Positions 7,421 through 14,425 of a stretch of DNA of 64,000 nucleotides are shown here, in pieces; the first letter of the stretch is position 1, and each line of letters opens with the position of its first letter. The stretch comes from JAGIBJ01 sp032119595 (lineage in GTDB: Bacteria; Actinomycetota; Thermoleophilia; Solirubrobacterales; Solirubrobacteraceae). Under the pieces are notes generated by a model. The model made no database searches. It saw only the letters and a program-made list of their open reading frames with translations, and was not told where the DNA came from. The stretch is taken from the NCBI GenBank assembly GCA_032119595.1, contig JAUMBQ010000001.1:124001-188000 (forward strand). The letters are read 5' to 3'. Both the position numbers and the translations under genes were made by a program.

Positions 7421-8278
7421 TTGCTGCCCGTAGCCGACATCCAAGCCGCTCTCGAAGCCTCCCGAGCGACCCGCGCGGAGCATCGCCGAACCCCTGCCGA
7501 CGACCCCCAGCGGCGCAACGATCTGGAAGCGACCCTAGGAACCCTCCACAGCACCTGGACCCCAGAACTGCGCGACCACGTACGCACCGGTCCGCAGATC
7601 ATCGGGCGCTCAGGCGACGAGGTGCGGGCGCTCGGACGTGAGCGCCGCAAGGAGATCGCTCGCGTCCGTTCGATGCTGAACCCCCGTCCGGGAACACCCC
7701 GAGCGGAACCGCCCGCGATCACCTTCGAGCAGATGAGCGGGCACGTCGGCAAGGCCCGGCAGGTCATCTACGGACTCGCTGGCCAGCACGACGTGCTTCG
7801 TCGCGTCCTCGGCGGAGGTCAGACGGTGGCTCGCAAGGGAGGCAAGGGGCACTACCTGTCGATGCGCCAGCTCAACGACGAGGCACAGCTCCTGCTCGAC
7901 GAACTCGACCGGACTCGTCTCATGCTGACGACGGCCTACGGCCGCTATCAGCGCCAGCCGTTCAACACCTACAAGTCTCAAGACCAGTGGGACCAGATCG
8001 CCGAGCAGGTCGCCGCCACCCGCGAAGAAGCGGCCCTGAACGCTGAGGAGCTGCGCGAGTCGATCAACCGGCGCGCCCCTGTCACCGGGATCACCCGCAC
8101 TCGTGAAACGTGGACACAAGAGCGAATCGAACGCACGCTCCGCAGCTTCCACGCCAACACCGGACGTTGGCCTACTGCCGCAGAGCTGCGCTCAAACGCC
8201 GGTCTACCGCACTACACCCAGCTCGGCCGCCTCTTCGGCCCTGCGTTCCTGAGTCGTATGGACGACCTTCTCGGATAG
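7421..8278 (+). CDS. Unknown protein with C-terminal HNH-associated repeat
   Basis: A 285-residue protein starting at TTG 7421. Most of it is charged and helical (residues 1-225, with LREHRRTP-like and ELRESINRR-like helices), with no recognised enzyme motif. The last ~55 residues (WTQERIERTLRSFHANTGRWPTAAELRSN...) match the pattern of the homing-endonuclease-associated repeat, a small DNA-recognition module that usually accompanies HNH nucleases. No HNH core is seen here. It may be a DNA-binding accessory protein of the element. The start is weakly supported. Confidence 0.6.
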   Translation: MLPVADIQAALEASRATRAEHRRTPADDPQRRNDLEATLGTLHSTWTPELRDHVRTGPQIIGRSGDEVRALGRERRKEIARVRSMLNPRPGTPRAEPPAITFEQMSGHVGKARQVIYGLAGQHDVLRRVLGGGQTVARKGGKGHYLSMRQLNDEAQLLLDELDRTRLMLTTAYGRYQRQPFNTYKSQDQWDQIAEQVAATREEAALNAEELRESINRRAPVTGITRTRETWTQERIERTLRSFHANTGRWPTAAELRSNAGLPHYTQLGRLFGPAFLSRMDDLLG

Positions 8279-8297
8279 CAAGGCCGAACCGGGGCGG

Positions 8298-8597
8298 CTA
8301 ACTCCCGAGATGTTCGTGCTGGACGCCTTCACAGGTGTCGCCGATGAAGCTCAAGGCGATGTGGTAGCTGTGGTGCTGCCACTGCAGCAGCGTGATCCCA
8401 TCTCCGATCGAGCTAACCGAGTTCGGCTCTCCAACGACCGAGACGATCTCGGCTCGTGACCTACCCGCGAGCGTCCCGAGGTCGGCGAACTTCTGAGCCA
8501 GCTTCGGTCCTTTGGCCTGGTCACCAGCCTGCTCGATCGCGAAGACGAGTCCGCCAAGGACCGCCAGCGCGATGATCCCGAGGGTGATCGCATCCAT
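8298..8597 (-). CDS. Membrane-anchored SmpA/OmlA-like small protein
   Basis: A 99-residue protein. Residues 4-22 form one hydrophobic segment (TLGIIALAVLGGLVFAIE). The rest has the pattern LAGRSRAEIVSVVGEPNSV...LQWQHHSYHIALSF...CEGVQHE, reminiscent of SmpA/BamE-type folds (a helix with G-P turn, then a Trp and beta strands ending in V). It starts 2 bases after the stop of the upstream lipoprotein gene, with GAGGA as ribosome binding site, so the two form an operon. Function unknown. Confidence 0.6.
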   Translation of the reverse strand: MDAITLGIIALAVLGGLVFAIEQAGDQAKGPKLAQKFADLGTLAGRSRAEIVSVVGEPNSVSSIGDGITLLQWQHHSYHIALSFIGDTCEGVQHEHLGS

Positions 8598-8599
8598 GC

Positions 8600-8932
8600 T
8601 CAGTCCTCATCTGCGGCGCGTTCAAGGCGGGCCGCCTGGTCATCTTGCTTGCAGTCGCGCAGGGTGCCCGCGGACTCGCGAAGAGTTGAACGAATTCCGG
8701 AGTCGTTCTGCGAGTTCTCGTAGGCGTCAAGCATCTTGTCGACTTGCTCCCAGATGCCGGACGGGATCACGGTGGCCGTAGAGAGCCCACCTAGAGCGAT
8801 GCACGCCTGACCAAGCTCGGCAGCAGCACTGCTCGCTTCGGAGCGATAGCCGAATCGCTCCGAATCCGGCATGCCACCGCAGCCCGCAAACGACAGGCCA
8901 GCGACAACGGCGAGAGCAACCAGTCGATTCAT
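8600..8932 (-). CDS. Small lipoprotein
   Basis: A 110-residue secreted lipoprotein. MNRLVALAVVAGLSFAGCGG has a positively charged start, a hydrophobic core and a lipobox ending in Cys 18. The mature part is helical and charged, with two further Cys residues (ACIAL and DCKQ). ATG 8932 is preceded by TAGGGT at 7 bases, so it is probably leaderless; this excludes in-frame codons further upstream. It leads an operon with the SmpA-like gene and shares a divergent promoter region with the XRE regulator. Confidence 0.65.
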   Translation of the reverse strand: MNRLVALAVVAGLSFAGCGGMPDSERFGYRSEASSAAAELGQACIALGGLSTATVIPSGIWEQVDKMLDAYENSQNDSGIRSTLRESAGTLRDCKQDDQAARLERAADED

Positions 8933-9000
8933 CGGGCGCACCCTACTTGTGACATTCCCTCTGGGCAACCACGCAGGGGTAAGCCAACGTCACAACATCG
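8933..9000. promoter_or_regulatory. Divergent promoter of lipoprotein operon and XRE gene
   Basis: The minus-strand -10 TAGGGT is at 8940-8945. TTGTGAC (8947-8953) and GTCACAA (8990-8996) form an inverted pair around the possible start of the XRE gene, and are plausible half-sites for that regulator. Confidence 0.4.
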
Positions 9001-9221
9001 CCTCGGTCGACCTCACAACCTTCGCGGCGAACGTGCGCGAAGCCCGCGCCGCAGCTGGACTTACCCAGGAAGCCGTTGCAGACGCATCCCGCATCCACGT
9101 CACTGAGGTCAGCAGGATCGAACGCGGGCTCCGAGACCCGCGCATCTCCACTGTGCTCCGCCTCGCTGCCGCGCTCGGGGTCCCCGCGAGCCGACTTGTC
9201 GACGACATCGCCACCCAGTGA
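8949..9221 (+). CDS. XRE-family HTH regulator
   Basis: A small regulator of about 90 residues. It is dominated by one Cro/CI-type HTH: FAANVREARAAAGLTQEAVA then DASRIHVTEVSRIERGLRDP, ending with LAAALGVPASRLV. This is the whole functional domain of small XRE proteins. The start is uncertain: GTG 8949 is used here, but an ATG at 8871 (overlapping the divergent gene) and the internal GTG at about 9039 are possible. It likely controls genes of the integrated element, including its own divergent promoter. Confidence 0.8.
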   Translation: MTFPLGNHAGVSQRHNIASVDLTTFAANVREARAAAGLTQEAVADASRIHVTEVSRIERGLRDPRISTVLRLAAALGVPASRLVDDIATQ

Positions 9222-9276
9222 CCTGCTGAACGCGGGAGTCACGGGACGCGTCCGCTACCGGCCGTAGGTTCCGACC

Positions 9277-10155
9277 ATGAGCCAGCTCTCTGGAGGCCAC
9301 CCGACGACGGCGCGCGCGGATTCGCCGTGCATGTTCTGCCTCCGGGACGACGGCGGCTTCACCAGCGTCGAGCACATCGTTCCCGAGAGCCTGGGGAACG
9401 ACGATCGCATCCTCCCGAAGGGCTACGTCTGCGACCGGTGCAACCACGGTGTTCTGAGCAACTGCGATGACGCACTGACCCGTTACCCGCCGGTCGCGTT
9501 CCAGAAGACCATGCACCGAATCCGCAGCAAGAAGGGGAAGCTGCCCAAGATGGATCGGGGCAAGACCAACGTGTATGCCCTGGCCACGCCGGACGACGAC
9601 ATTTATCTTCGCGGGACGTCTAAGACGCTGGCCCACGACGAGGAATCCCTGACGGGCGACATGCCCCACGTGTGGTCCGAAGAGCTTTGCAGCCGTGCCG
9701 CGAGATCCCTGCTGAAGTCTGGCTTGGAGTTCCTGGCCCTCGAAGAGGGCAAGTCCGAAGTCCTAGAGCCTAGATACGACGGCATTCGGCGCGCCGTACT
9801 CGAGGGCGTCTCCGGAATCTTCTTCTGGCTTCCAGGCCTCGCACCTACGAGCGAGACCGTGGTTTCGTCGAACACGTTTCACATCACCGGGCCTGAGCGC
9901 CACGGAATGGCGGTGCTCTTCCGCTACAGAGGGATTCATGTGGGAGCTGTCTGGCCAGCAATCGAGCGAGAGGTCAGCTCGCTAGAGGGCCTGTTGCCAG
10001 TGGCCTACACGTTTACGAAGTACGCCTCTCGCCCGAGCAAGCGCAAGTTCTCTGCGCAGCTGGGGTTCTCCTTCAGCTTCGACAGCATCGTGGACGGCCC
10101 ATCGTCCGGACCGGTCCACGAGGCCATCGAGGCGATCGAATCGGGCCGAAGCTAG
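9277..10155 (+). CDS. HNH endonuclease domain protein
   Basis: A 292-residue protein with an N-terminal HNH module: CMFCLR (zinc Cys pair, about residues 18-23), SVEHIVPESLGN with the catalytic His (about 33-44), and YVCDRCNHG with a second Cys pair and Asn (about 51-59). The remaining ~230 residues form a long alpha/beta region of no known family, probably for target or partner recognition. TAGGTT 6 bases before ATG 9277 indicates a leaderless message. Such proteins occur in mobile elements and defence islands; the role here is not shown. Confidence 0.82.
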   Translation: MSQLSGGHPTTARADSPCMFCLRDDGGFTSVEHIVPESLGNDDRILPKGYVCDRCNHGVLSNCDDALTRYPPVAFQKTMHRIRSKKGKLPKMDRGKTNVYALATPDDDIYLRGTSKTLAHDEESLTGDMPHVWSEELCSRAARSLLKSGLEFLALEEGKSEVLEPRYDGIRRAVLEGVSGIFFWLPGLAPTSETVVSSNTFHITGPERHGMAVLFRYRGIHVGAVWPAIEREVSSLEGLLPVAYTFTKYASRPSKRKFSAQLGFSFSFDSIVDGPSSGPVHEAIEAIESGRS

Positions 10156-10298
10156 GTCTGTCGAGCTAGTCGAGGTGCTGCGCTGTGCCAGAGAACCGGG
10201 CGCGTGCGCCCGACCGGCTAAGCGGCGGAGTTCGCCTGAGCTGCCGCGAACGCAACCATGCGAGCAGCGTCCGCCGCTCGGCAGCCTATGTTCCGCCG

Positions 10299-10793
10299 AT
10301 GCCCACCATCGCCGCGACCGTGCAAACGGTACCTGAGGTCGCGACTACAACGACCAGCACGACGGCGCAGTGGGCCTCAGCCGGGGCAGCGACAACAGCC
10401 GTCCTAGTTGCCCTCGCAATCGCGATCTGGGGCAATTGGCGTGACAGGCGCGAACGTCGTCGCGCAGAGATGCGGACGGCCTGCCTGCGGCTGGCGGAAT
10501 GGTGCACCGACGCTCAGAAGGCACTCGACTCGTACGCCCACGAGCCGACCGCTGAACACAGGCGCGCGGCAATCGAATGCAGCAACCGTCTGACGACTGC
10601 TCCGGTCCATCTGTACATGATCATCGGACTTGAGCCTCCGATCCGTCGCACCATCGACGTGGCCGGGATGACCTATCTCGACTTGATCAACTGGATGGAA
10701 GCCGACCAACCCAAGATCATGGATCTAACGCGCTGGAAACAGGCGTCCGTGCGGCTCCTGGAGGAGCTTCGCGCGCTCTGCGACTACCGCTGA
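10299..10793 (+). CDS. Membrane-anchored protein with cytoplasmic helical domain
   Basis: A 164-residue protein. A short Thr-rich N-terminus is followed by one transmembrane segment (about residues 26-46) and a basic stop-transfer (NWRDRRERRRAE). The cytoplasmic part is helical with LRLAEWCTDAQKALDSY and WMEADQPKIMDLTRWKQ. TATGTT lies 6 bases before ATG 10299, favouring this start over one 38 codons upstream. It is the last gene of the accessory element on the right. No family is recognised. Confidence 0.6.
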   Translation: MPTIAATVQTVPEVATTTTSTTAQWASAGAATTAVLVALAIAIWGNWRDRRERRRAEMRTACLRLAEWCTDAQKALDSYAHEPTAEHRRAAIECSNRLTTAPVHLYMIIGLEPPIRRTIDVAGMTYLDLINWMEADQPKIMDLTRWKQASVRLLEELRALCDYR

Positions 10794-10968
10794 TTTCCGG
10801 CACCCTGTCCCCACCGTTGTCCCCACGGCACCGTTTAGCAAGTTCCTACGGGAGATTTAACGAGATCAAGAAGCTCGTGATCGGGCGCTCGCTGGGGATC
10901 ACCGCGTAGGTAAGTTCGCGCATCGTTCTGACCTGAGGGATCGGGAGAGCCTGGGCGGCGCAGACATC

Positions 10969-11083
10969 GGGCGGGGCGGTGTGGTCCCCCGCCGGGAGTC
11001 TGGCCGTCCAATGCCCGAATACGCCACCGCTCGGGTGGCAAGATGCGTTCCAGCGACCAGAGGGGGACCACACCGCCCCGCCC
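10969..11083. repeat. 115-bp palindromic element, copy 1
   Basis: Perfect 22-bp inverted repeats (10969-10990, beginning GGGCGGGGCGGTGTGG, and 11062-11083) enclose 71 bases that contain a smaller hairpin GCCACC-GCTCG-GGTGGC (11024-11040). A second element of exactly the same length with similar ends lies at 28719-28833. The size, palindromic ends and lack of a gene fit a MITE or REP-like element. Target duplication was not evident. Confidence 0.7.
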
Positions 11084-11129
11084 CCTGGCTCGTACGGCCC
11101 GCGCCAACCGAGAAACGCAGCAGAACGAC

Positions 11130-11153
11130 AGCGGCCCGCTTTCGCGGGCCGCT
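11130..11153 (-). terminator. Terminator of the cold-shock gene
   Basis: AGCGGCCCGC-TTTC-GCGGGCCGCT is a perfect 10-bp stem with a 4-base loop, 25 bases after the stop of the minus-strand cold-shock gene. There is no clear U-run, as is common in high-GC actinobacteria. Confidence 0.75.
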
Positions 11154-11178
11154 GGGGTACTACCGAAGTCTTGTGCTC

Positions 11179-11382
11179 TTAGGAGAGAACGACGACCTGG
11201 GTGGCTGCCGGGCCCTTCGGGCCCTGCTCGGTCTCGAACTGGACCTTTTCGCCCTCGTGAAGAGAACGAACGTCGCCGTTGAGAGCCGAGTAATGGACGA
11301 AGAGGTCCTTGCTCTGATCATCGGGAGCGATGAATCCAAAGCCCTTCTCGTCGCTGAACCACTTGACGGTTCCTGTTGCCAT
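11179..11382 (-). CDS. cspA: Cold-shock protein (CspA family)
   Basis: A 67-residue single cold-shock domain, the usual length. It starts MATGTVKWFSDEKGFGFI (RNP1-type KGFGFI) and has DLFVHYSAL (RNP2-type), so both RNA/ssDNA-binding motifs are intact. It acts as an RNA chaperone in the cytoplasm. GGAGGG 7-12 bases before ATG 11382 is a strong ribosome binding site, in contrast to the many leaderless genes around it. The long untranslated stretch upstream (to about 11,700) would suit the structured 5' leader typical of the family. Confidence 0.96.
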   Translation of the reverse strand: MATGTVKWFSDEKGFGFIAPDDQSKDLFVHYSALNGDVRSLHEGEKVQFETEQGPKGPAATQVVVLS

Positions 11383-11762
11383 AAGGCGTCCCTCCAAAGG
11401 GATTGCGATCGCTCGGTAGGTGCAACGTGCACCGCTCACGACCGCTGGTACTGCCCAAGCCCACAGCAGGATGCCGAGGGCCCAGGAAAGACCAGCGTAC
11501 GGGGTTCTCCGGCGCGCGGGGCTCTCCCTCCCGTTTCCGGCCCGGTCAGCCCCGCCGATTGACCCCCGTCGCACCCTCCTGAAGCACGCAGCGAGTCAGG
11601 ATTCGGCCCATAAGCGGCGAGTTCACGCTGGCCGCTACGGCCACCCGCTGCCTGTGCGTCCACAGTCCGCCCTTCCTGACCGGCGTGGGCCATAGGTTGG
11701 ATCAGTTCGTTCGGTGACCGCCTCCGGCTGGTCGACCTGCCTCCGGGAGAAAAAGAATTCAC
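11383..11762. other. Gap between cold-shock and collagen-like genes
   Basis: 380 bases without a convincing gene, holding divergent promoters. The minus-strand side is the presumed 5' leader of cspA. The plus-strand side ends with GGGAGAAAAAG before the collagen-like start, and TAGGTT (11695-11700) is a possible -10 for it. Confidence 0.45.
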
Positions 11763-12824
11763 ATGGTCGCTTCACGGCTCCGCCCTTCGCACGCGGTGTT
11801 GGCCGCAGCAGCAGTCTGCGCGTCGCTCACCTACACGGGAACCGCGAACGCCGCGATCACCGGGTGCTACTACACGGGCGGAGACCGATCGCTTCGGGTG
11901 ATCCCGAAAGCCCAATCGTGCAAGCCGGGTGAGCGCCGCCTCCGATGGAACGCCCGCGGCAGGCGCGGCGAGGCCGGCGTCGCCGGTGCGGCCGGCGCAG
12001 CCGGAGTCGCGGGCGCAGCCGGTGTTGCTGGCGCGACCGGTGCAGCTGGCGCCACCGGAGCGACCGGTGCCGTGGGTGCCGCCGGGGCCGCCGGGGCCGC
12101 CGGAGCGACGGGCGCAGCTGGCACCGCAAGCGCGACCGGTGCCACCGGAGCCCAGGGCTTGGCTGGCGTGACCGGAGCGACCGGAGCCGCTGGAGCGACG
12201 GGCGCGACCGGCGCCGCTGGCTTCGCTGGCACCGCTGGCGCCACCGGCGCCACCGGTGCGACGGGACCAGTCGGGGCGCCTGGCGCGACCGGCGCGACCG
12301 GCGCGACTGGCGCAACCGGACTTCAGGGCGTGACCGGCGACATCGGCGCCTCCGGAGTGACGGGGGCAACCGGCACAACCGGGACCACTGGCGCGACGGG
12401 CGCTGCCGGAGCCGGCGCGGTGACGGACTACGGCCACATCTACAACCTCAGCGCCCAGGTGGTGCCGATCGAGGCGGACGTCATTTTCGACATCAACGGC
12501 GTCCTCTCCGGCGTCACGCATCCGCCCGGCACCTCGGTCATGGTCGTCCCGTCAGCTGGGGACTACCGCGTCGACTTCTCCGTGGCGGGCGTCGAGCCCA
12601 ACCAGTTCGCGGTGTTCGTCAACGGGGCCCCCGCTGCGGGTGCTATCACCGGGTCCGGCGCTGGCACCCAGCAGAACAACGGCTCGGTGATCCTCACCCT
12701 CGCCGCGGGTGACGTGATCACCCTGCGCAACCACAGCTCCGCGGCGGCCGTCACGCTCCAGACGCTCGCGGGCGGCACCCAGGTCAATGCGAACGCGTCG
12801 CTGCTGGTGCAGCGCCTCCAGTAG
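11763..12824 (+). CDS. Secreted collagen-like protein with BclA-type C-terminal domain
   Basis: A 353-residue surface or secreted protein. A signal peptide (about 1-30, ending TANAA) is followed by a short region with two Cys (CYYTGG, SCKPG). Then come about 50 Gly-X-Y triplets (about 68-220), rich in GAT and GAA and nearly free of Pro, with one Gly-to-Ser break (GTASAT). The C-terminal ~130 residues (GHIYNLSAQVVPIEADVIF...ISLLVQ-like end) match the C1q/TNF-like trimerisation domain seen in the Bacillus exosporium protein BclA. The chain should form a trimer with a collagen-like stalk; the Thr-rich Y positions are possible glycosylation sites. It stands alone between cspA and a lipoprotein gene. 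Confidence 0.85.
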   Translation: MVASRLRPSHAVLAAAAVCASLTYTGTANAAITGCYYTGGDRSLRVIPKAQSCKPGERRLRWNARGRRGEAGVAGAAGAAGVAGAAGVAGATGAAGATGATGAVGAAGAAGAAGATGAAGTASATGATGAQGLAGVTGATGAAGATGATGAAGFAGTAGATGATGATGPVGAPGATGATGATGATGLQGVTGDIGASGVTGATGTTGTTGATGAAGAGAVTDYGHIYNLSAQVVPIEADVIFDINGVLSGVTHPPGTSVMVVPSAGDYRVDFSVAGVEPNQFAVFVNGAPAAGAITGSGAGTQQNNGSVILTLAAGDVITLRNHSSAAAVTLQTLAGGTQVNANASLLVQRLQ

Positions 12825-12841
12825 CAAGCGCCCGGCCGGTT

Positions 12842-12873
12842 CGGCTCTGGGGACCAGCGCGTCCTCAGAGCCG
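12842..12873. terminator. Shared terminator hairpin between convergent genes
   Basis: CGGCTCTG (12842-12849) pairs with CAGAGCCG (12866-12873), and outer CGCCCGG/CCGGGCG arms extend the structure. It lies between the ends of the collagen-like gene and the convergent lipoprotein gene, so it can serve both. Confidence 0.6.
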
Positions 12874-12909
12874 CCCGCCAGGACCGGGCGTCGGCCTGGC
12901 CCACGCTGA

Positions 12910-13770
12910 TCAGTCGGCGTCCTTTTCCGGCTTCTTCCACACGAGCTTCGCGCCGATGTTGCCGGTCCCCAAGGAGTAGACGACCTGGGTCGGCGTGGCG
13001 ATCTTGACGTTGGGCACCGCAAAGAACAGGTAGCCAGACACCGTCTGGTTCGGTGGGACGACCGTCGGCAGCAAGCCGCCGATGTTCGAGAACGGCACCC
13101 GCGGATCGGCCACCTTCACGCCGTTCTCCTGCGCGAGGTAGAAGTCGAGCGACCCAACCGAGATCGCGTCGTCGGAGCGCGAACGCACCCGAACGCGGGC
13201 CTTGTAGTACTTGTCGAGCGAGGTGACGTACTCGTCTTCGCTGAGCTTGGAGGTCGGGACGCGCTCGATCGTTTGCACCGTGATGCGCGCGTCGACGGCC
13301 GGCGCTCCCGGGGCCTCGCGGGCCTGGAGCCGCAGCGGCTCGCCGAGTTCGGTCTCCGTGCGGCTCTTGACCTCATCGATCTGGAAGCCCGCCTCCCCGC
13401 CCGGCGTGAGGGTGTAGTCGCGCTCGCCGCCATCCTCGAGCCGGATGGTGAAGAGGCCTTCGCCGTCGATGATCTCGGCCGTCATCACCTTGTACTGGCC
13501 CGGCCGGATCAGCGCGTCCACCGGAAGCTGGCCCGCGCCGCAGAGCCGGCGACCATCGTCGGCCGACGGCGAGATCGTCTTCGCCAGGCGATCGGAGAGC
13601 AGGTCGCAGCGGTCATCGTCGAGGTACGACCGCAGCACGCGCTCAGCCGGAGCAGGGTCGACGGGCCCAGACGGCGCCACCGCCTCCGGCTCACCACCGC
13701 AGCCAGCCACGAGCGCGAGCAGCAGAAGGCCCGCGCCGGAGCAGGTGCGGACGAGGCGCCGAGCAGGCAT
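12910..13770 (-). CDS. Secreted lipoprotein of unknown function
   Basis: A lipoprotein of 286 residues: Arg-rich start, hydrophobic core and lipobox LVAGCGG (Cys about residue 24), with an acidic Pro-rich linker after the anchor. The N-terminal mature half has two Cys (DDDRCDLLSD and RRLCGAG) that could pair. The C-terminal half (about 165-286) is beta-rich and resembles DUF4352-like Ig domains. An in-frame ATG at 13782 overlaps a -10 box (TATGAT, 13783-13778) that lies 7 bases before ATG 13770, so the downstream ATG is preferred as a leaderless start. Confidence 0.7.
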   Translation of the reverse strand: MPARRLVRTCSGAGLLLLALVAGCGGEPEAVAPSGPVDPAPAERVLRSYLDDDRCDLLSDRLAKTISPSADDGRRLCGAGQLPVDALIRPGQYKVMTAEIIDGEGLFTIRLEDGGERDYTLTPGGEAGFQIDEVKSRTETELGEPLRLQAREAPGAPAVDARITVQTIERVPTSKLSEDEYVTSLDKYYKARVRVRSRSDDAISVGSLDFYLAQENGVKVADPRVPFSNIGGLLPTVVPPNQTVSGYLFFAVPNVKIATPTQVVYSLGTGNIGAKLVWKKPEKDAD

Positions 13771-13837
13771 TCGCCGGATCATAAGTGGTTCGCGCGAAAT
13801 GCAGAGTCGCCTGAGGTCAGCGGGGCGTCATCGGATG

Positions 13838-13891
13838 CTGAGTGCACTCTCGGGCCGTTCTCAGGGAGCGCTCATGCACGCCGCCGAGACT
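13838..13891 (+). promoter_or_regulatory. 11-bp direct-repeat box and -10 of the ApbE operon
   Basis: CTGAG (13838), CTCGG (13849), CTCAG (13860) and CTCAT (13871) start exactly 11 bp apart. The last unit ends 10 bases before a -10-like GAGACT (13886-13891), itself 6 bases before ATG 13898. The same spacing of repeat, -10 and start is found at 52458-52519. Direct repeats with an 11-bp period suit an OmpR-family regulator binding one face of the helix; the regulator at 58960 is the local candidate. Confidence 0.65.
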
Positions 13892-13897
13892 CATGGC

Positions 13898-14425
13898 ATG
13901 AGCACGCCGCCTCCCACACCTCCGAGCCGCCGGCCGGCATCGCGCCCCGGCCCAAGCCCGAAAACGAAACGTGCCGCGCGCATGCGCGCGCTCAAGCTCC
14001 GCGCTGCCACGAGCACTGCCACGTTGTTCGCGGCAGCCTGGCTCGGACTGGCCGTCGCCGGCACCGACACCACGACCACCGCCTCGACCGACTCCGCCGC
14101 AACCACCACCGGGGACGCCGCCGTGACGAGCGCCGCGACCGCCACCGACACAGCAGCGAGCACCGAAAGCTCCGCAAGCGACGACGCGACCTCCACCGCA
14201 TCCAGCGACGACTGGAGCTACGACAGCGACGCGACCTCCGAATCCGAGTGGACCACCGACAGCACCGACACGTCGTCTACCGCCACCTCGTCTACCGACA
14301 CCTCGTCGACCGAGACCGACACGACCGGCACCGACACGACCGCCACCGACTCCGCCGCCACGACCGACACTTCAGCCAGCACCACCACCAGCGCACCGAG
14401 CGCCGTCGCGACGGGCCAGTCCTGA
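13898..14425 (+). CDS. Exported Ser/Thr/Asp-rich low-complexity protein
   Basis: A 175-residue protein. The basic N-terminus (about 1-35) and one hydrophobic segment (about 38-54, LFAAAWLGLAVAG) act as signal or anchor. Almost everything after it is Thr, Ser, Ala and Asp in repeats such as STDTSST and GTDTTATD. The upstream ATG 13874 lies inside the regulator repeat, so ATG 13898 is preferred. Its stop and the apbE start overlap as TGATG. In many ApbE operons this place is taken by an FMN-binding domain protein; no such domain is visible here. It may be a linker, a glycosylated surface chain or an unusual flavinylation substrate. Confidence 0.65.
   Translation: MSTPPPTPPSRRPASRPGPSPKTKRAARMRALKLRAATSTATLFAAAWLGLAVAGTDTTTTASTDSAATTTGDAAVTSAATATDTAASTESSASDDATSTASSDDWSYDSDATSESEWTTDSTDTSSTATSSTDTSSTETDTTGTDTTATDSAATTDTSASTTTSAPSAVATGQS

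Larger units (their letters stand above)
10794..11178. other. Right edge of the element and non-coding DNA
   Basis: No gene is seen. The left part (10800-10870, with two near-copies of TGTCCCCAC at 10807 and 10819) is where the A/T-richer element appears to give way to the chromosome. The rest holds the 115-bp palindromic element (10969-11083) and the cold-shock gene terminator. No attachment-site duplicate can be assigned because the left end of the element lies outside the window. Confidence 0.4.

Noticed and set aside
10800..10835. Attachment-site core (two near copies of TGTCCCCAC)
   Set aside because: The partner site would be left of the window and no tRNA end is present, so it cannot be supported.
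1..10860. Complete prophage
   Set aside because: No capsid, portal, terminase, tail or lysis genes are visible; the gene content suits an integrative element or a decayed one.
11772..12521. Long reading frames on both strands across the collagen repeats
   Set aside because: They are by-products of the Gly-X-Y codon periodicity; only the plus-strand frame has a signal peptide and a folded C-terminal domain.
13273..14424. Long in-frame extension upstream of apbE
   Set aside because: It is antisense to a lipoprotein gene and overlaps the preceding operon gene; ATG 14425 gives a complete ApbE.
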